NCBI RefSeq assembly: GCF_009193305.1
Contig: NZ_WBVS01000002.1
Coordinates: 62,001 to 126,000 of the forward strand
Reading direction: 5' to 3'
Source: Bifidobacterium cebidarum
GTDB lineage: Bacteria > Actinomycetota > Actinomycetes > Actinomycetales > Bifidobacteriaceae
DNA: 64,000 nt
Positions 1 to 7,546 of this stretch are shown one piece after another. A program made the position numbers and the translations under genes. The number at the start of each line of letters is the position of its first letter. Position 1 is the stretch's first letter. The notes beneath the pieces are model-generated. The model did no database searches. It was not told the DNA's origin and saw nothing but the letters and a program-made list of their open reading frames with translations.

Positions 1-1
1 C

Positions 2-400
2 AAGATGCAGCGTGCGCGTGAACGGTCGCTGGTGGCGGAGCCGGAGCATACGGGATTCGTATGGACCGATGAATTGCGCCAGCAAGCCGCAGCCAATATC
101 AATGCGCAGCTGCCGGCGTTATTGGCGCATTGGGGGGCGGTGGTCGGCCGCACTCCCACGCATATCACGCTGCGGTTGATGACCACGCGTTGGGGCTCAT
201 GCACGCCGAAAACTGGGCGGATTCGCTTGAATCTGCAATTAGGGCTGATGGAGCCGCGATTCCTGGAGTATGTGCTGGTGCACGAAATGACGCATTTGTG
301 GGAGCGCGGCCACGGCGCGGGATTCCAGCGACGCATCGGCTCCTATCTGCCGAACTGGCGCGAATTGCGCCGCGACCTCAATCGCCGCGTTGTGTTGTAG
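2..400 (+). CDS. YgjP/SprT-like zinc metallopeptidase (3' part)
   Basis: The gene enters from the left edge; the reading frame is open to base 2, so the true start lies outside the window. The visible 132 residues contain the zinc signature HEMTHLWERGH (HExxH plus a third His), preceded by the RWGSCTPKTGRIRLN stretch typical of the YgjP/DUF45 (WLM-like) metallopeptidase family. It ends with a short basic tail. The family is cytoplasmic and its substrates are mostly unknown. The following gene is on the opposite strand and its stop is only about 18 nt away, so the two genes are convergent. The family call is firm; the biological role is not. Confidence 0.85.
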   Translation, partial: KMQRARERSLVAEPEHTGFVWTDELRQQAAANINAQLPALLAHWGAVVGRTPTHITLRLMTTRWGSCTPKTGRIRLNLQLGLMEPRFLEYVLVHEMTHLWERGHGAGFQRRIGSYLPNWRELRRDLNRRVVL

Positions 401-418
401 CGCCATAGCGCGCTGCGA

Positions 419-1156
419 TTATTGATTGCCGGCGATATGGCTGATGGCTTGGTCGGATTCGTCGACGATCTGCCGCATCGTGGCTTCGGCCGCTGCGCCA
501 TCACCCTTGCGAATCAAGGCGGCGACTTCGGTGTGCCAGCTCAGCGCCGTCTGATCGGCCACTTTGGGCATCAATTCGTGTTGCGTACGGCCGGTGAGCG
601 TGGAGGCGATCACATCGCCGAGCGCTGCGAACATCAGATTCCCGGATGCTTCCAGCAGCGTGCGGTGGAAGAGAATATCGGCCTCCAAATATTCGGATTC
701 GTCGGCATGGTCGGAATGCGCCACCATCTCGATGGCCGCGCGGGTCAGCGTGGCCCAATGCTCCGCAGTGGCGTGCGTGGCGGCAAGCCTAGCGGCCACG
801 GGCTCCACGGCGGCGCGAAGCTGCGAAAGCTCATGCAGCGCGGAAATGCGATGTGGGCCGCGCAGTCGCCACTGAATCACCTGCGGATCCAGAATGTTCC
901 ACTGCTCGATGGGATTCGCGGTGGCGCCGGCCTTGCGCTTGACGCTGACCAATCCCATCGATTCCAATACGCGTGTGACTTCGCGCGTCACCGTGCGCGA
1001 GGGTGCGGCATCGCCATCCATATTCGGTTCGGGCAACCGCTCCCCTGTGGCCACTTCCCCGCTGACCACGGCCATGCCCCATTCGTCCAAGAGGCGATCG
1101 TGCAGGGACAGTTCGGTGGTGCCGGCATCAATCATCGGAGAAGTCACAGAAGTCAT
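419..1156 (-). CDS. gntR: FadR-subfamily GntR transcriptional regulator, probable gluconate repressor
   Basis: About 245 residues. The N-terminal winged helix-turn-helix includes GERLPEPN and SRTVTREVTRVLESMGLVSVKRKAGA. The C-terminal FCD-type helical ligand domain has the D..FHRTLLEASGN motif with metal-binding Asp/His. It is divergent from a gluconate permease, kinase and dehydrogenase set, so it probably represses that set and responds to gluconate or a phosphorylated derivative; this is inferred from position. The start is uncertain. The chosen ATG gives MTSVTSP; upstream in-frame ATGs at 1195 and 1234 and a downstream one at 1135 also lack a good ribosome binding site, so a leaderless transcript is possible. 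A CATAC-N5-GTATG palindrome lies in the divergent promoter region. Confidence 0.8.
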   Translation of the reverse strand: MTSVTSPMIDAGTTELSLHDRLLDEWGMAVVSGEVATGERLPEPNMDGDAAPSRTVTREVTRVLESMGLVSVKRKAGATANPIEQWNILDPQVIQWRLRGPHRISALHELSQLRAAVEPVAARLAATHATAEHWATLTRAAIEMVAHSDHADESEYLEADILFHRTLLEASGNLMFAALGDVIASTLTGRTQHELMPKVADQTALSWHTEVAALIRKGDGAAAEATMRQIVDESDQAISHIAGNQ

Positions 1157-1259
1157 AAGACAAGTATGGCACGACGGGTTGGTTATGGCATACATATTCA
1201 ACACGCCGGTGGGAAAAAGTATTGCGTATTCCATAACCGACCGTTATATTAGATAACAA

Positions 1260-1274
1260 CATACGAAATGTATG
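1260..1274. promoter_or_regulatory. Candidate GntR operator, CATAC-N5-GTATG palindrome
   Basis: Perfect inverted repeat of 5-nt arms (CATAC at 1260-1264, GTATG at 1270-1274) in the gntR/gntP divergent region, about 50 nt before the permease start. A second inverted pair, GGTTATGG (1181-1188) and CCATAACC (1231-1238), brackets the promoter-side region. Short spaced palindromes are usual for FadR-type GntR proteins. The assignment rests on position only. Confidence 0.45.
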
Positions 1275-1326
1275 CGGTGACAATGAAACGTCATTCAAAT
1301 ACAACTACTCAAAGAAGAGATGGATT

Positions 1327-2751
1327 ATGAATACGCTTGTTTTGGCTGAAGCCGCGAACGCAGTCCAGCTCAACAGCACCCAGCTTGGCATCAGCGTGGT
1401 GGCCAGCATTGTCGTGCTGATTCTGCTGGTCACTGTTGCGAAGCTGCACCCGTTCGTCTCCCTGCTGATCTCCTCCCTCGTGGTCGGCATCGGCTCCGGC
1501 TACGGTCCGGTGGCCACGGTGGAAAGCTTCTCCACCACCTTCGGCTCCACGATGGCGTCCGTGGGCATCCTCGTCGGCCTCGGTGCCATGCTCGGCCGCG
1601 TGCTGATGGACACCGGTGCCGCCGACAGCATCGTCGATACGCTGCTCGCCAAGACTTCAACCAAGATGATTCCGTGGACCATGGCGCTCATCGGCGCGCT
1701 GATCGGTCTGCCGATGTTCTTCGAAGTCGGCCTCGTGGTGCTCGTGCCGGTGATCATCCTCATCACCCGCCGCTCCAAGCTGCCGCTGATGCGTGTCGCC
1801 ATCCCTACGTTGGCCGGTCTTTCCGTGATGCATGCCTGCATGCCGCCCCAGCCTGGCCCGCTCGCCGCGCTGAGCTGCTTCAAGAACGGTTCCGTGGGCA
1901 TCACGATGATGTTCGGCCTGCCCATCGCCGTGATCACCGCCGCTCTCGTGGGCCCGCTGTTCTCCAAGTTCGCCGCAAAGTGGGTGCCGGTCGGCGCTCC
2001 CGAGAACTTCGATACCGGCAAGGGCCGTGTGGACGCCGACGGCAATCCGATCACCACCAAGCCTCCGTTCGCCCTGTCCGTGCTGTGCATCCTCGTGCCG
2101 GCCATCCTGATGCTCGGCAACGCCATCTTCGAAATCGTGGCCCCTGACCAGGCCGGCTCCAAGGCCGTCTACGCCCAGGTGCTCGCCTTCTTCGGCAAGC
2201 CCGCCATCGCACTGGCCACCGCCGTGATTTTCGCGATGATCGTGCTCGGCCGCACCACCCACATGTCGTGGAAGACCGTCAACGACTCCCTGAAGGCCGC
2301 ACTGCCGCCGATCGCCGGCATCCTGCTCATCGTCGGCGCCGGCGGTGGCTACAAGGGCGTGCTGGTGGACACCGGCATCGGCGACATCATCGGTAAGTTC
2401 GTCGAAAGCTCCGCCATCTCCATCTTCCTGCTCGCCTGGCTCATCGCCGCCTTCGTGCGCGTGGCCACCGGCTCCGCCACCGTGGCCATCATCACCACCG
2501 CCGGCATCCTCGGCCCGGTGGTCGACCAGATGGGCGTCACCGCACCGGCCATCGCCCTGCTGGTCATCGCCATCGGCGCAGGCTCCGTATTCCTCTCCCA
2601 CGTCAACGACGCCGGCTTCTGGCTCATCAAGGAATACTTCGGCCTGGAGGTTGGCGAAACCTTCAAGACCTGGACCGTGCTCGAATGCCTGCTCTCCGTC
2701 GTGGTGCTCGCCCTCGTGATGATCTGCAGCATCTTCGTGCCGCTGGTCTAG
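1327..2751 (+). CDS. gntP: Gluconate permease, GntP family
   Basis: 474 residues, polytopic, with about 12 hydrophobic segments and no signal peptide. It shows the GntP/GntT family pattern: an N-terminal VVASIVVLILLVTVAKLHPFVSLLI segment, the region GLPMFFEVGLVVLVPVI, MHACMPPQPGPLAAL, and a C-terminal FLSHVNDAGFWLIKEYFGL. The family consists of H+ symporters for gluconate and related sugar acids in the cytoplasmic membrane. It is the first gene of a cluster with a gluconokinase 59 nt downstream and a 6-phosphogluconate dehydrogenase after that, so gluconate is the expected substrate. The length is normal for the family. The start at 1327 follows AAGAAGAGATGG, a plausible ribosome binding site. 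Confidence 0.92.
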   Translation: MNTLVLAEAANAVQLNSTQLGISVVASIVVLILLVTVAKLHPFVSLLISSLVVGIGSGYGPVATVESFSTTFGSTMASVGILVGLGAMLGRVLMDTGAADSIVDTLLAKTSTKMIPWTMALIGALIGLPMFFEVGLVVLVPVIILITRRSKLPLMRVAIPTLAGLSVMHACMPPQPGPLAALSCFKNGSVGITMMFGLPIAVITAALVGPLFSKFAAKWVPVGAPENFDTGKGRVDADGNPITTKPPFALSVLCILVPAILMLGNAIFEIVAPDQAGSKAVYAQVLAFFGKPAIALATAVIFAMIVLGRTTHMSWKTVNDSLKAALPPIAGILLIVGAGGGYKGVLVDTGIGDIIGKFVESSAISIFLLAWLIAAFVRVATGSATVAIITTAGILGPVVDQMGVTAPAIALLVIAIGAGSVFLSHVNDAGFWLIKEYFGLEVGETFKTWTVLECLLSVVVLALVMICSIFVPLV

Positions 2752-2810
2752 CCGTCATCCTCATCAATCATTCGTAATCCTCTCCCCTACCCACTCGAAA
2801 AGAGACTCTT

Positions 2811-3380
2811 ATGACCATCGCAACCGAGGCGCATGCCAACATCATCACCGCCAACACCATCCCGGCCGACTACTTCGCCAACACCAAGCCGATCATCGTG
2901 CTGATGGGCGTGTGCGGCTGCGGCAAAAGCACGGTGGCGGCCCACCTGACCGACCGCTACGGCCTGAAGTACGCAGAAGCCGATGATTTCCACCCGCAGG
3001 CCAACATCGACAAGATGGCCTCAGGCATCCCGCTCACCGACGAAGACCGCTGGCCTTGGCTCGACACCTTGGCCGCTTGGATCGACGAGCGTATCGCCGC
3101 TGGCGAAGCGGCCGTGGTGACCTGCTCCGCGCTGAAGAAGGTCTACCGCGACAAGCTGCGCCGCCCGGGCGTCGTGTTCGTCTACATGCAAGGCACCTTC
3201 GACGAGGTGATGGAGCGCCTTTCCCACCGCGAAGGCCACTTCATGAAGCCGAGCATGCTGCAAAGCCAGTTCGACATTTTGGAGGAGCCGGGCGACGACG
3301 AAGTGCACGTCAACGTACACATCGGTCTGGCCGACCCGGATCAGGAAGCCATGGCCGTGGCCGGAGCCCTGAACCTGTAA
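2811..3380 (+). CDS. gntK: Gluconokinase
   Basis: 189 residues. The P-loop GVCGCGKSTVAAHL (about residues 32-45) and the family motifs YAEADDFHP, NIDKMASGIPLTDEDRWPWLD, VVTCSALKKVYRD and HREGHFMKPSMLQSQF place it in the GntK/IdnK family. It phosphorylates gluconate to 6-phosphogluconate using ATP in the cytoplasm. A roughly 25-residue N-terminal leader precedes the usual family start; the ATG at 2811 is kept because no better internal start with a ribosome binding site is evident. It lies between the permease and the dehydrogenase, and the three genes make a complete uptake-to-pentose route. Confidence 0.94.
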   Translation: MTIATEAHANIITANTIPADYFANTKPIIVLMGVCGCGKSTVAAHLTDRYGLKYAEADDFHPQANIDKMASGIPLTDEDRWPWLDTLAAWIDERIAAGEAAVVTCSALKKVYRDKLRRPGVVFVYMQGTFDEVMERLSHREGHFMKPSMLQSQFDILEEPGDDEVHVNVHIGLADPDQEAMAVAGALNL

Positions 3381-3448
3381 TCTCGCATATTTCCCCCAGT
3401 TCATCGACGACGATAACGAACACAGAATTTCGAAAGAAGGCAATTGCA

Positions 3449-4342
3449 ATGCAGATGGGAATGATCGGCCTCGGCCGCATGGGCGGCAACATGGTCAAGC
3501 GCCTGCGCGAAGACGGCCATGAGATCGTCGGCTTCGACATGAACCCGGAATCCGGTCGCGATGTGGATTCGTTGGAGGCCTTGGTTGCCGAGTTGGACGC
3601 ACCACGCGTGGTATGGGTGATGGTCCCGGCCGGCAAGCCCACCGATTCCACCGTAGAGCAGCTGGGCGAGCTGCTCGAGCCGGGCGACATCGTGGTCGAC
3701 GGCGGCAACTCCAAGTACACCGAAGACCGCGAGCATGCGGCCGCTCTGGCCGAAAAGGGCATTGGATTCCTGGACTGCGGCGTCTCTGGTGGTGTTTGGG
3801 GTGCCGAGCGCGGCTACGCGCTGATGATCGGCGGCTCCGACAAGGATTACGAGACCGTGCTGCCGATTTTCGAAAGCCTCAAGCCGGAGGGCGAGTACGG
3901 TTTGGTGCACGCCGGTCCGGTGGGCGGTGGCCACTTCGCCAAGATGGTGCACAATGGCATCGAATACGGCATGATGCAGGCGTTCGGTGAGGGATTCGCC
4001 ACGATGCTGCGCAGCGAGTACGTCACCAACCCGGCCGAAACCATGACCTCGTGGCGTACCGGTTCCGTGGTGGCCAGCTGGCTGCTCGATCTGTTGGACA
4101 ACGCCACCAAGGATGATCCGGAATTGAAGAGCGTGCCGGCCGTGGCCAACGAGTCCGGCGAGGCCAAGTGGATGGTTGAGGCGGCATTGGAACTTGGTGT
4201 GCCGGTACCCACCACGGCCGCGGCCCTATGGCAACGCCAGACTTCCCGTGGTGGTGCCGACGACATTCTGCGTGTGGTGACTGCCCTGCGCGCCCAGTTC
4301 GGCGGCCATGTGACCAAGGTGGACGAAATCGCCACCCACTGA
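3449..4342 (+). CDS. gnd: 6-phosphogluconate dehydrogenase, short (YqeC/GntZ-type) form
   Basis: 297 residues, against about 470 for the classical dimeric enzyme. The N-terminal Rossmann motif is GLGRMGGNMVKRL. It has the family signatures VMVPAG, VDGGNSKYTEDREHA, and the catalytic Lys/Asn region GGHFAKMVHNGIEYGMMQAFGEG. The second all-alpha domain is truncated as in the short bacterial form, which often prefers NAD+. It oxidatively decarboxylates 6-phosphogluconate to ribulose-5-phosphate. A much longer open frame begins upstream inside gntK, but AAAGAAGG before the ATG at 3449 and the start of the conserved Rossmann fold fix this start. It completes the gluconate pathway. Confidence 0.9.
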   Translation: MQMGMIGLGRMGGNMVKRLREDGHEIVGFDMNPESGRDVDSLEALVAELDAPRVVWVMVPAGKPTDSTVEQLGELLEPGDIVVDGGNSKYTEDREHAAALAEKGIGFLDCGVSGGVWGAERGYALMIGGSDKDYETVLPIFESLKPEGEYGLVHAGPVGGGHFAKMVHNGIEYGMMQAFGEGFATMLRSEYVTNPAETMTSWRTGSVVASWLLDLLDNATKDDPELKSVPAVANESGEAKWMVEAALELGVPVPTTAAALWQRQTSRGGADDILRVVTALRAQFGGHVTKVDEIATH

Positions 4343-4355
4343 TTGCATCCTCAGC

Positions 4356-4389
4356 GTTGTGGCTCCCCTCTTCGGAAGGGAGCCACAAC
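4356..4389. terminator. 34-nt hairpin with UUCG tetraloop, copy 1
   Basis: Arms GTTGTGGCTCCC (4356-4367) and GGGAGCCACAAC (4378-4389) enclose C-TTCG-G, a very stable tetraloop, followed by TTTT. It sits 14 nt after the dehydrogenase stop and is a good rho-independent terminator. The same 34 nt recur exactly at 9666-9699. Confidence 0.8.
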
Positions 4390-4410
4390 TTTTGCGCCAC
4401 GATAGCTGTA

Positions 4411-4422
4411 TCAATCGATTGA
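4411..4422. promoter_or_regulatory. LacI-operator-like palindrome without an obvious target gene
   Basis: TCAATCGATTGA is a perfect 12-nt palindrome with the central CG typical of LacI-family operators. A second near-perfect one, GTTAAACGTTTGAC, lies at 4597-4610. Both sit in the 328-nt gap between two converging genes, where no promoter of a known gene is expected. Confidence 0.35.
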
Positions 4423-4445
4423 CGTGCCAGTCGGGGCAATAATTC

Positions 4446-4592
4446 TTGCCACGAGAGACGATTTTGGGCCATTTCGCATTGTTGTGGCACGGCGCATTAC
4501 AGACGTGAACCGTATTATGCGAAAACTCTTGCCACAATATGAGGAAGCCGACCCAAAATGCGTTGTTGTGGCAACTGAGTTTGCCACAACAA
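4446..4592. repeat. Alternating TTGCCAC / GTTGTGGCA inverted repeats
   Basis: In this non-coding gap TTGCCAC (4446-4452) faces GTTGTGGCA (4481-4489), TTGCCACAA (4529-4537) faces GTTGTGGCAA (4565-4574), and the last block forms a tight 12-bp hairpin with TTGCCACAACAA (4581-4592, 6-nt loop). GCATTGTTGTGGCA and GCGTTGTTGTGGCA show that the units are related copies. The motif resembles the arm of the adjacent terminator hairpin. Function unknown; the last hairpin could terminate transcription from either side. Confidence 0.6.
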
Positions 4593-4670
4593 TTTTGTTA
4601 AACGTTTGACTGATATATCGTGACTCACATGAAATGGTATCGCGGCATCACGAAGGCATGTCACGTGCGT

Positions 4671-5732
4671 TTACCGAGTGGTTTCGCGTTGAATTAGGTC
4701 AAACGTAGTGGTGTACACGTTCGGTGCTGCGTTGGAAGCAGCCCCTTCAATGCGATCGATCAGCAAATCAATGGAAAGCTTCGCATACTGCTCGATATGC
4801 GGATTGATAGTGGTGAGCTTCGGGCTGGAGAAGCGTGCGTCCGGAGTGTTATCGAAGCCGATGACCTGCACATCGTCGGGAATGGCGATGTGGTGATTCG
4901 CCAAGGCGGACATCGCGCCCAAAGCCACAGCATCATTGGCGCAGCATAAGGCATCCAGCGGGGCGCCGGAACGAATGATGGCTTCAGCGGCAGCCTCGCC
5001 ATCCTCGCGATCAAGGCGCCGGCAGATGCCCACCAATGCTGGATCGATGGCGACGCCTGATTCCTGCATGGCCGTTACATATCCTTTGAATCGTAGGGGT
5101 GCGTTGCCTTCGCGGGCTGCGGCGATATCGGCGCATACTGTCGGATCCTCACCCCGGCCGATGAGCTGCTGCGGCGCTCCGATGAATCCCACGTGGCGGG
5201 CTCCGTGCTCCAACAGCCATGACGTGGCGTGTTTCGCGCCCTCCAAATTCGGGAACATCACGGTATCCACGGCATCGTGTGCCAGATAATCGCCGGTAAG
5301 CACCACCGGATACGACTGCTTCAAGAAGTTGCGATGCTCGGGAATCGGCGAATCGGAAAGGAACACCCAGCCATCCGCGCCGATGCTGTAGGTCTCTTCA
5401 ATCAGGGCGGGCAGTCCGCCGTCGAGCCCGTAATAGGTGGCGATGATGACGCGATAGCCCTTGGTTTTAGCGTATTGAGTGAGCACGTCCGCGAAATTGC
5501 CGTTGAACGGCTGTGCGAAGTTCGGCAATGCCAAGCCGATGGTGTGGCTGATGCCGGTGCGCAAGGTGCGGGCGGCTGCGTTGGCATGATAGCCAAGCTC
5601 GCGCATACTTGCGATGATGCGTTCGCGGGTTTCCGGGCGCATGCGGCCGCGGTTGTGAATCACATCGGAGACCGTTTTCGGCGAGACCTGCGCGCGGGCC
5701 GCTACCTCAGCGAGCGTGACACGTTTGGCCAT
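4671..5732 (-). CDS. LacI-family transcriptional regulator (beside MFS/GH42 genes)
   Basis: 353 residues. The N-terminal LacI helix-turn-helix is MAKRVTLAEVAARAQVSPKTVSDVIHNRGRMRPETRERI, followed by the hinge LRTGISHTIGLALPNF and a periplasmic-binding-protein-like sugar domain ending with DVQVIGFDNTPDARFSSPKLTTI. The start at 5732 is preferred because GGGG lies about 8 nt upstream; the frame extends 7 codons further to 5753 without a ribosome binding site. It is divergent from the MFS permease and GH42 beta-galactosidase, which have a strong palindrome in their promoter, so it is probably their repressor. The effector is likely a galactoside or a breakdown product; this is inferred. Confidence 0.88.
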   Translation of the reverse strand: MAKRVTLAEVAARAQVSPKTVSDVIHNRGRMRPETRERIIASMRELGYHANAAARTLRTGISHTIGLALPNFAQPFNGNFADVLTQYAKTKGYRVIIATYYGLDGGLPALIEETYSIGADGWVFLSDSPIPEHRNFLKQSYPVVLTGDYLAHDAVDTVMFPNLEGAKHATSWLLEHGARHVGFIGAPQQLIGRGEDPTVCADIAAAREGNAPLRFKGYVTAMQESGVAIDPALVGICRRLDREDGEAAAEAIIRSGAPLDALCCANDAVALGAMSALANHHIAIPDDVQVIGFDNTPDARFSSPKLTTINPHIEQYAKLSIDLLIDRIEGAASNAAPNVYTTTFDLIQRETTR

Positions 5733-5974
5733 ATTTTCATACCCCATCTGCATATCTTGCCGTACGGTGACGCTGCCATTGTAGTGGCAGACATGTCCGG
5801 AGGTCGGGGGTTGTTTGCCACTGTTGGGCTGCGCGCGTGGCGGATCGGACGTGAGCGGCGGAAGTCGTCGGAAAATAGCATTGCGTGCAGTGGGTTGTGG
5901 GGGCTGAGCTGAACAAGCGCTACTGTGATGCAGGTGTCGGCACTTAGGCTTAGGTGAACGGCGATGTGCTCACA

Positions 5975-6033
5975 AGGCAATGCTGTGCTTTACGGCAGTG
6001 CCGTGTTTCAAGACAATGCCGTGTTTCACAAGA
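5975..6033. repeat. Short imperfect tandem repeats in a divergent intergenic region
   Basis: Three related units of 18-20 nt: GGCAATGCTGTGCTTTAC, CAGTGCCGTGTTTCAAGA (5996-6013) and CAATGCCGTGTTTCACAAGA (6014-6033). They lie mid-way in the 496-nt gap between the LacI gene and the MFS gene. GACAATGCCGTG recurs once at about 9730, after the GH42 gene. No function is evident. Confidence 0.5.
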
Positions 6034-6089
6034 CAGTGGGATTGGTGCCGACTACGTTCGGGGAATAGTGCGACACGCCGAAATCTGCT

Positions 6090-6105
6090 TTGACTCAACG
6101 ATTAC
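6090..6105. promoter_or_regulatory. Second, half-conserved LacI operator upstream of the MFS gene
   Basis: TTGACTCAACG at 6090-6100 repeats exactly the left half of the palindrome found 69 nt downstream (6159-6169), followed by a weaker right half ATTACC. Two spaced operators would allow looping by a tetrameric LacI-type repressor. TTGACT could also serve as a -35 element. Confidence 0.55.
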
Positions 6106-6155
6106 CCAAACGGGTGTATGCTGGGTGACACAACGTTGAGGCAAGCAGGGACGCC

Positions 6156-6181
6156 ATATTGACTCAACGCTGAGTCAATAT
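6156..6181. promoter_or_regulatory. Perfect LacI-type operator palindrome in the MFS/GH42 promoter
   Basis: Arms ATATTGACTCA (6156-6166) and TGAGTCAATAT (6171-6181) are perfectly complementary with a 4-nt ACGC spacer carrying the central CG. A TATAAC -10-like hexamer lies at 6196-6201 and the MFS start codon at 6229, so a bound repressor would block the promoter. The adjacent divergent LacI gene is the obvious candidate binder. Confidence 0.7.
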
Positions 6182-6228
6182 CGACATCGCAGTGGTATAA
6201 CGCAACAAGACCATCGAAAGGACGAGGA

Positions 6229-7536
6229 ATGTCCACAAACGAACAAGCCGCAGCAGTGTGGAGCGGCCATGTAACAGATGAAGAGCAGCCCAAAGCGCCG
6301 ATTATCATCGGTGTTGCCACCGGTGTGGGCGCGCTGCTGTGGTTGGCCCCATTCATGGGCCTGAACTCCGTGCTGAACCCGGCCAAATTGGCCGCCATCA
6401 TGGGTGGTGCGGGAGCCGAGGTCAACAACTACCTCGCCATGCTGGGCACGCTGGGCGCCATCGTCTCCACCATCACTACGATCATCATCGGCGCGCTCAC
6501 CGATATCACCCGCTCCCGCCTCGGCCGCCGTACTCCATGGATTCTGGCTGGTTCGCTGCTTACCGCAGCCGTCATGGTCGGCCTCGGCCTGGTCAACGAC
6601 CGCGCACATCTGTGGATCTTCACCGTACTGTGGTGCCTGATCCAGACCTTCATCAACATGATCGTCGCGCCGCTCATCGCCGTGATCGCCGACCGCACCG
6701 CCCCGAAGCACCGCGGTCTGATCTCCTCCGTGTACGCCATCGGCTACATCATCGGCCAGTACGGTGGCCCGGTCATCGGTGGCTTCTTCATGTCCGATAA
6801 GAACCCGGGCCTCGTGAACACCGGCTACTACGCCCTTGCCGTGATGATGCTGCTCTCCGGCCCGGTCGCCGCCATCCTGATGCGTGAAAAGTCCAGCCTC
6901 GGCATGCCGAAGAAGAAGTTCGACGGCAAGGTCTTCGCCGACACCTTCAAGTTCCCGACCAAGGGTGCCGCCGACCTGTACAAGGCACTGTTCGGCAAGA
7001 TGATGATCAACATCGCCGTCACCGGCTTCTCCGTCTACCAGGTCTTCTACCTGACCTCCGGCATGGGCGCCGACCAGTCCACCGCCGGCAAGTACATCTC
7101 CGCCATGGGTGTGGCCACGATGATCACCGCCATCATCTTCGCCCCGCTTTCCGGCCCGGTCTCCGACTTCCTCAAGACCCGCAAGAAGCTCGTGGCCTTC
7201 TCCGCCGTGCTCACCGCCATCGGCACCATCATCCCGTTCTTCTACCGTGAGCCGGTGTCCATGGTCTGGTACGGTGTGATCGCCGGCATCGGCGCAGGCA
7301 TCTTCTTCTCCGTGGATCAGGCCCTCAACATCGAGGTGCTGCCCAACCCGGAGAACGCTGCGAAGGACCTCGGCATTCTCAACTTCGCCAACACCGGTGC
7401 CCAGATTCTGGCTCCTGTGGTCGGTGCAATCCTGTTCAACGTGCTCGGCGGGCAGTACATGCCGATCCTGCCGTGCCTGTCTGTGATCGCACTGGTCGGT
7501 GCCGTGCTGGTCATGATGATTAAGAAGGTTCGCTAA
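6229..7536 (+). CDS. MFS-type sugar permease, probable galactoside transporter
   Basis: 435 residues with about 12 membrane segments. The loop between segments 2 and 3 reads GALTDITRSRLGRRTPWI, matching the MFS/GPH cation-symporter signature (G-x3-D-x2-RxGRR). The N-terminal tail of about 22 residues is hydrophilic and there is no signal peptide. AAAGGACGAGGA stands about 6 nt before the ATG. The GH42 beta-galactosidase starts 10 nt after its stop, so the two are co-transcribed and the likely cargo is a beta-galactoside or galacto-oligosaccharide. Substrate specificity cannot be read from the sequence. Confidence 0.85.
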   Translation: MSTNEQAAAVWSGHVTDEEQPKAPIIIGVATGVGALLWLAPFMGLNSVLNPAKLAAIMGGAGAEVNNYLAMLGTLGAIVSTITTIIIGALTDITRSRLGRRTPWILAGSLLTAAVMVGLGLVNDRAHLWIFTVLWCLIQTFINMIVAPLIAVIADRTAPKHRGLISSVYAIGYIIGQYGGPVIGGFFMSDKNPGLVNTGYYALAVMMLLSGPVAAILMREKSSLGMPKKKFDGKVFADTFKFPTKGAADLYKALFGKMMINIAVTGFSVYQVFYLTSGMGADQSTAGKYISAMGVATMITAIIFAPLSGPVSDFLKTRKKLVAFSAVLTAIGTIIPFFYREPVSMVWYGVIAGIGAGIFFSVDQALNIEVLPNPENAAKDLGILNFANTGAQILAPVVGAILFNVLGGQYMPILPCLSVIALVGAVLVMMIKKVR

Positions 7537-7546
7537 GGACACTGTT

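Noticed and set aside
3056-3448. Upstream extension of the 6-phosphogluconate dehydrogenase frame
   Set aside because: It overlaps gntK in another frame, is Arg-rich nonsense, and the Rossmann fold begins at 3449 behind a ribosome binding site.
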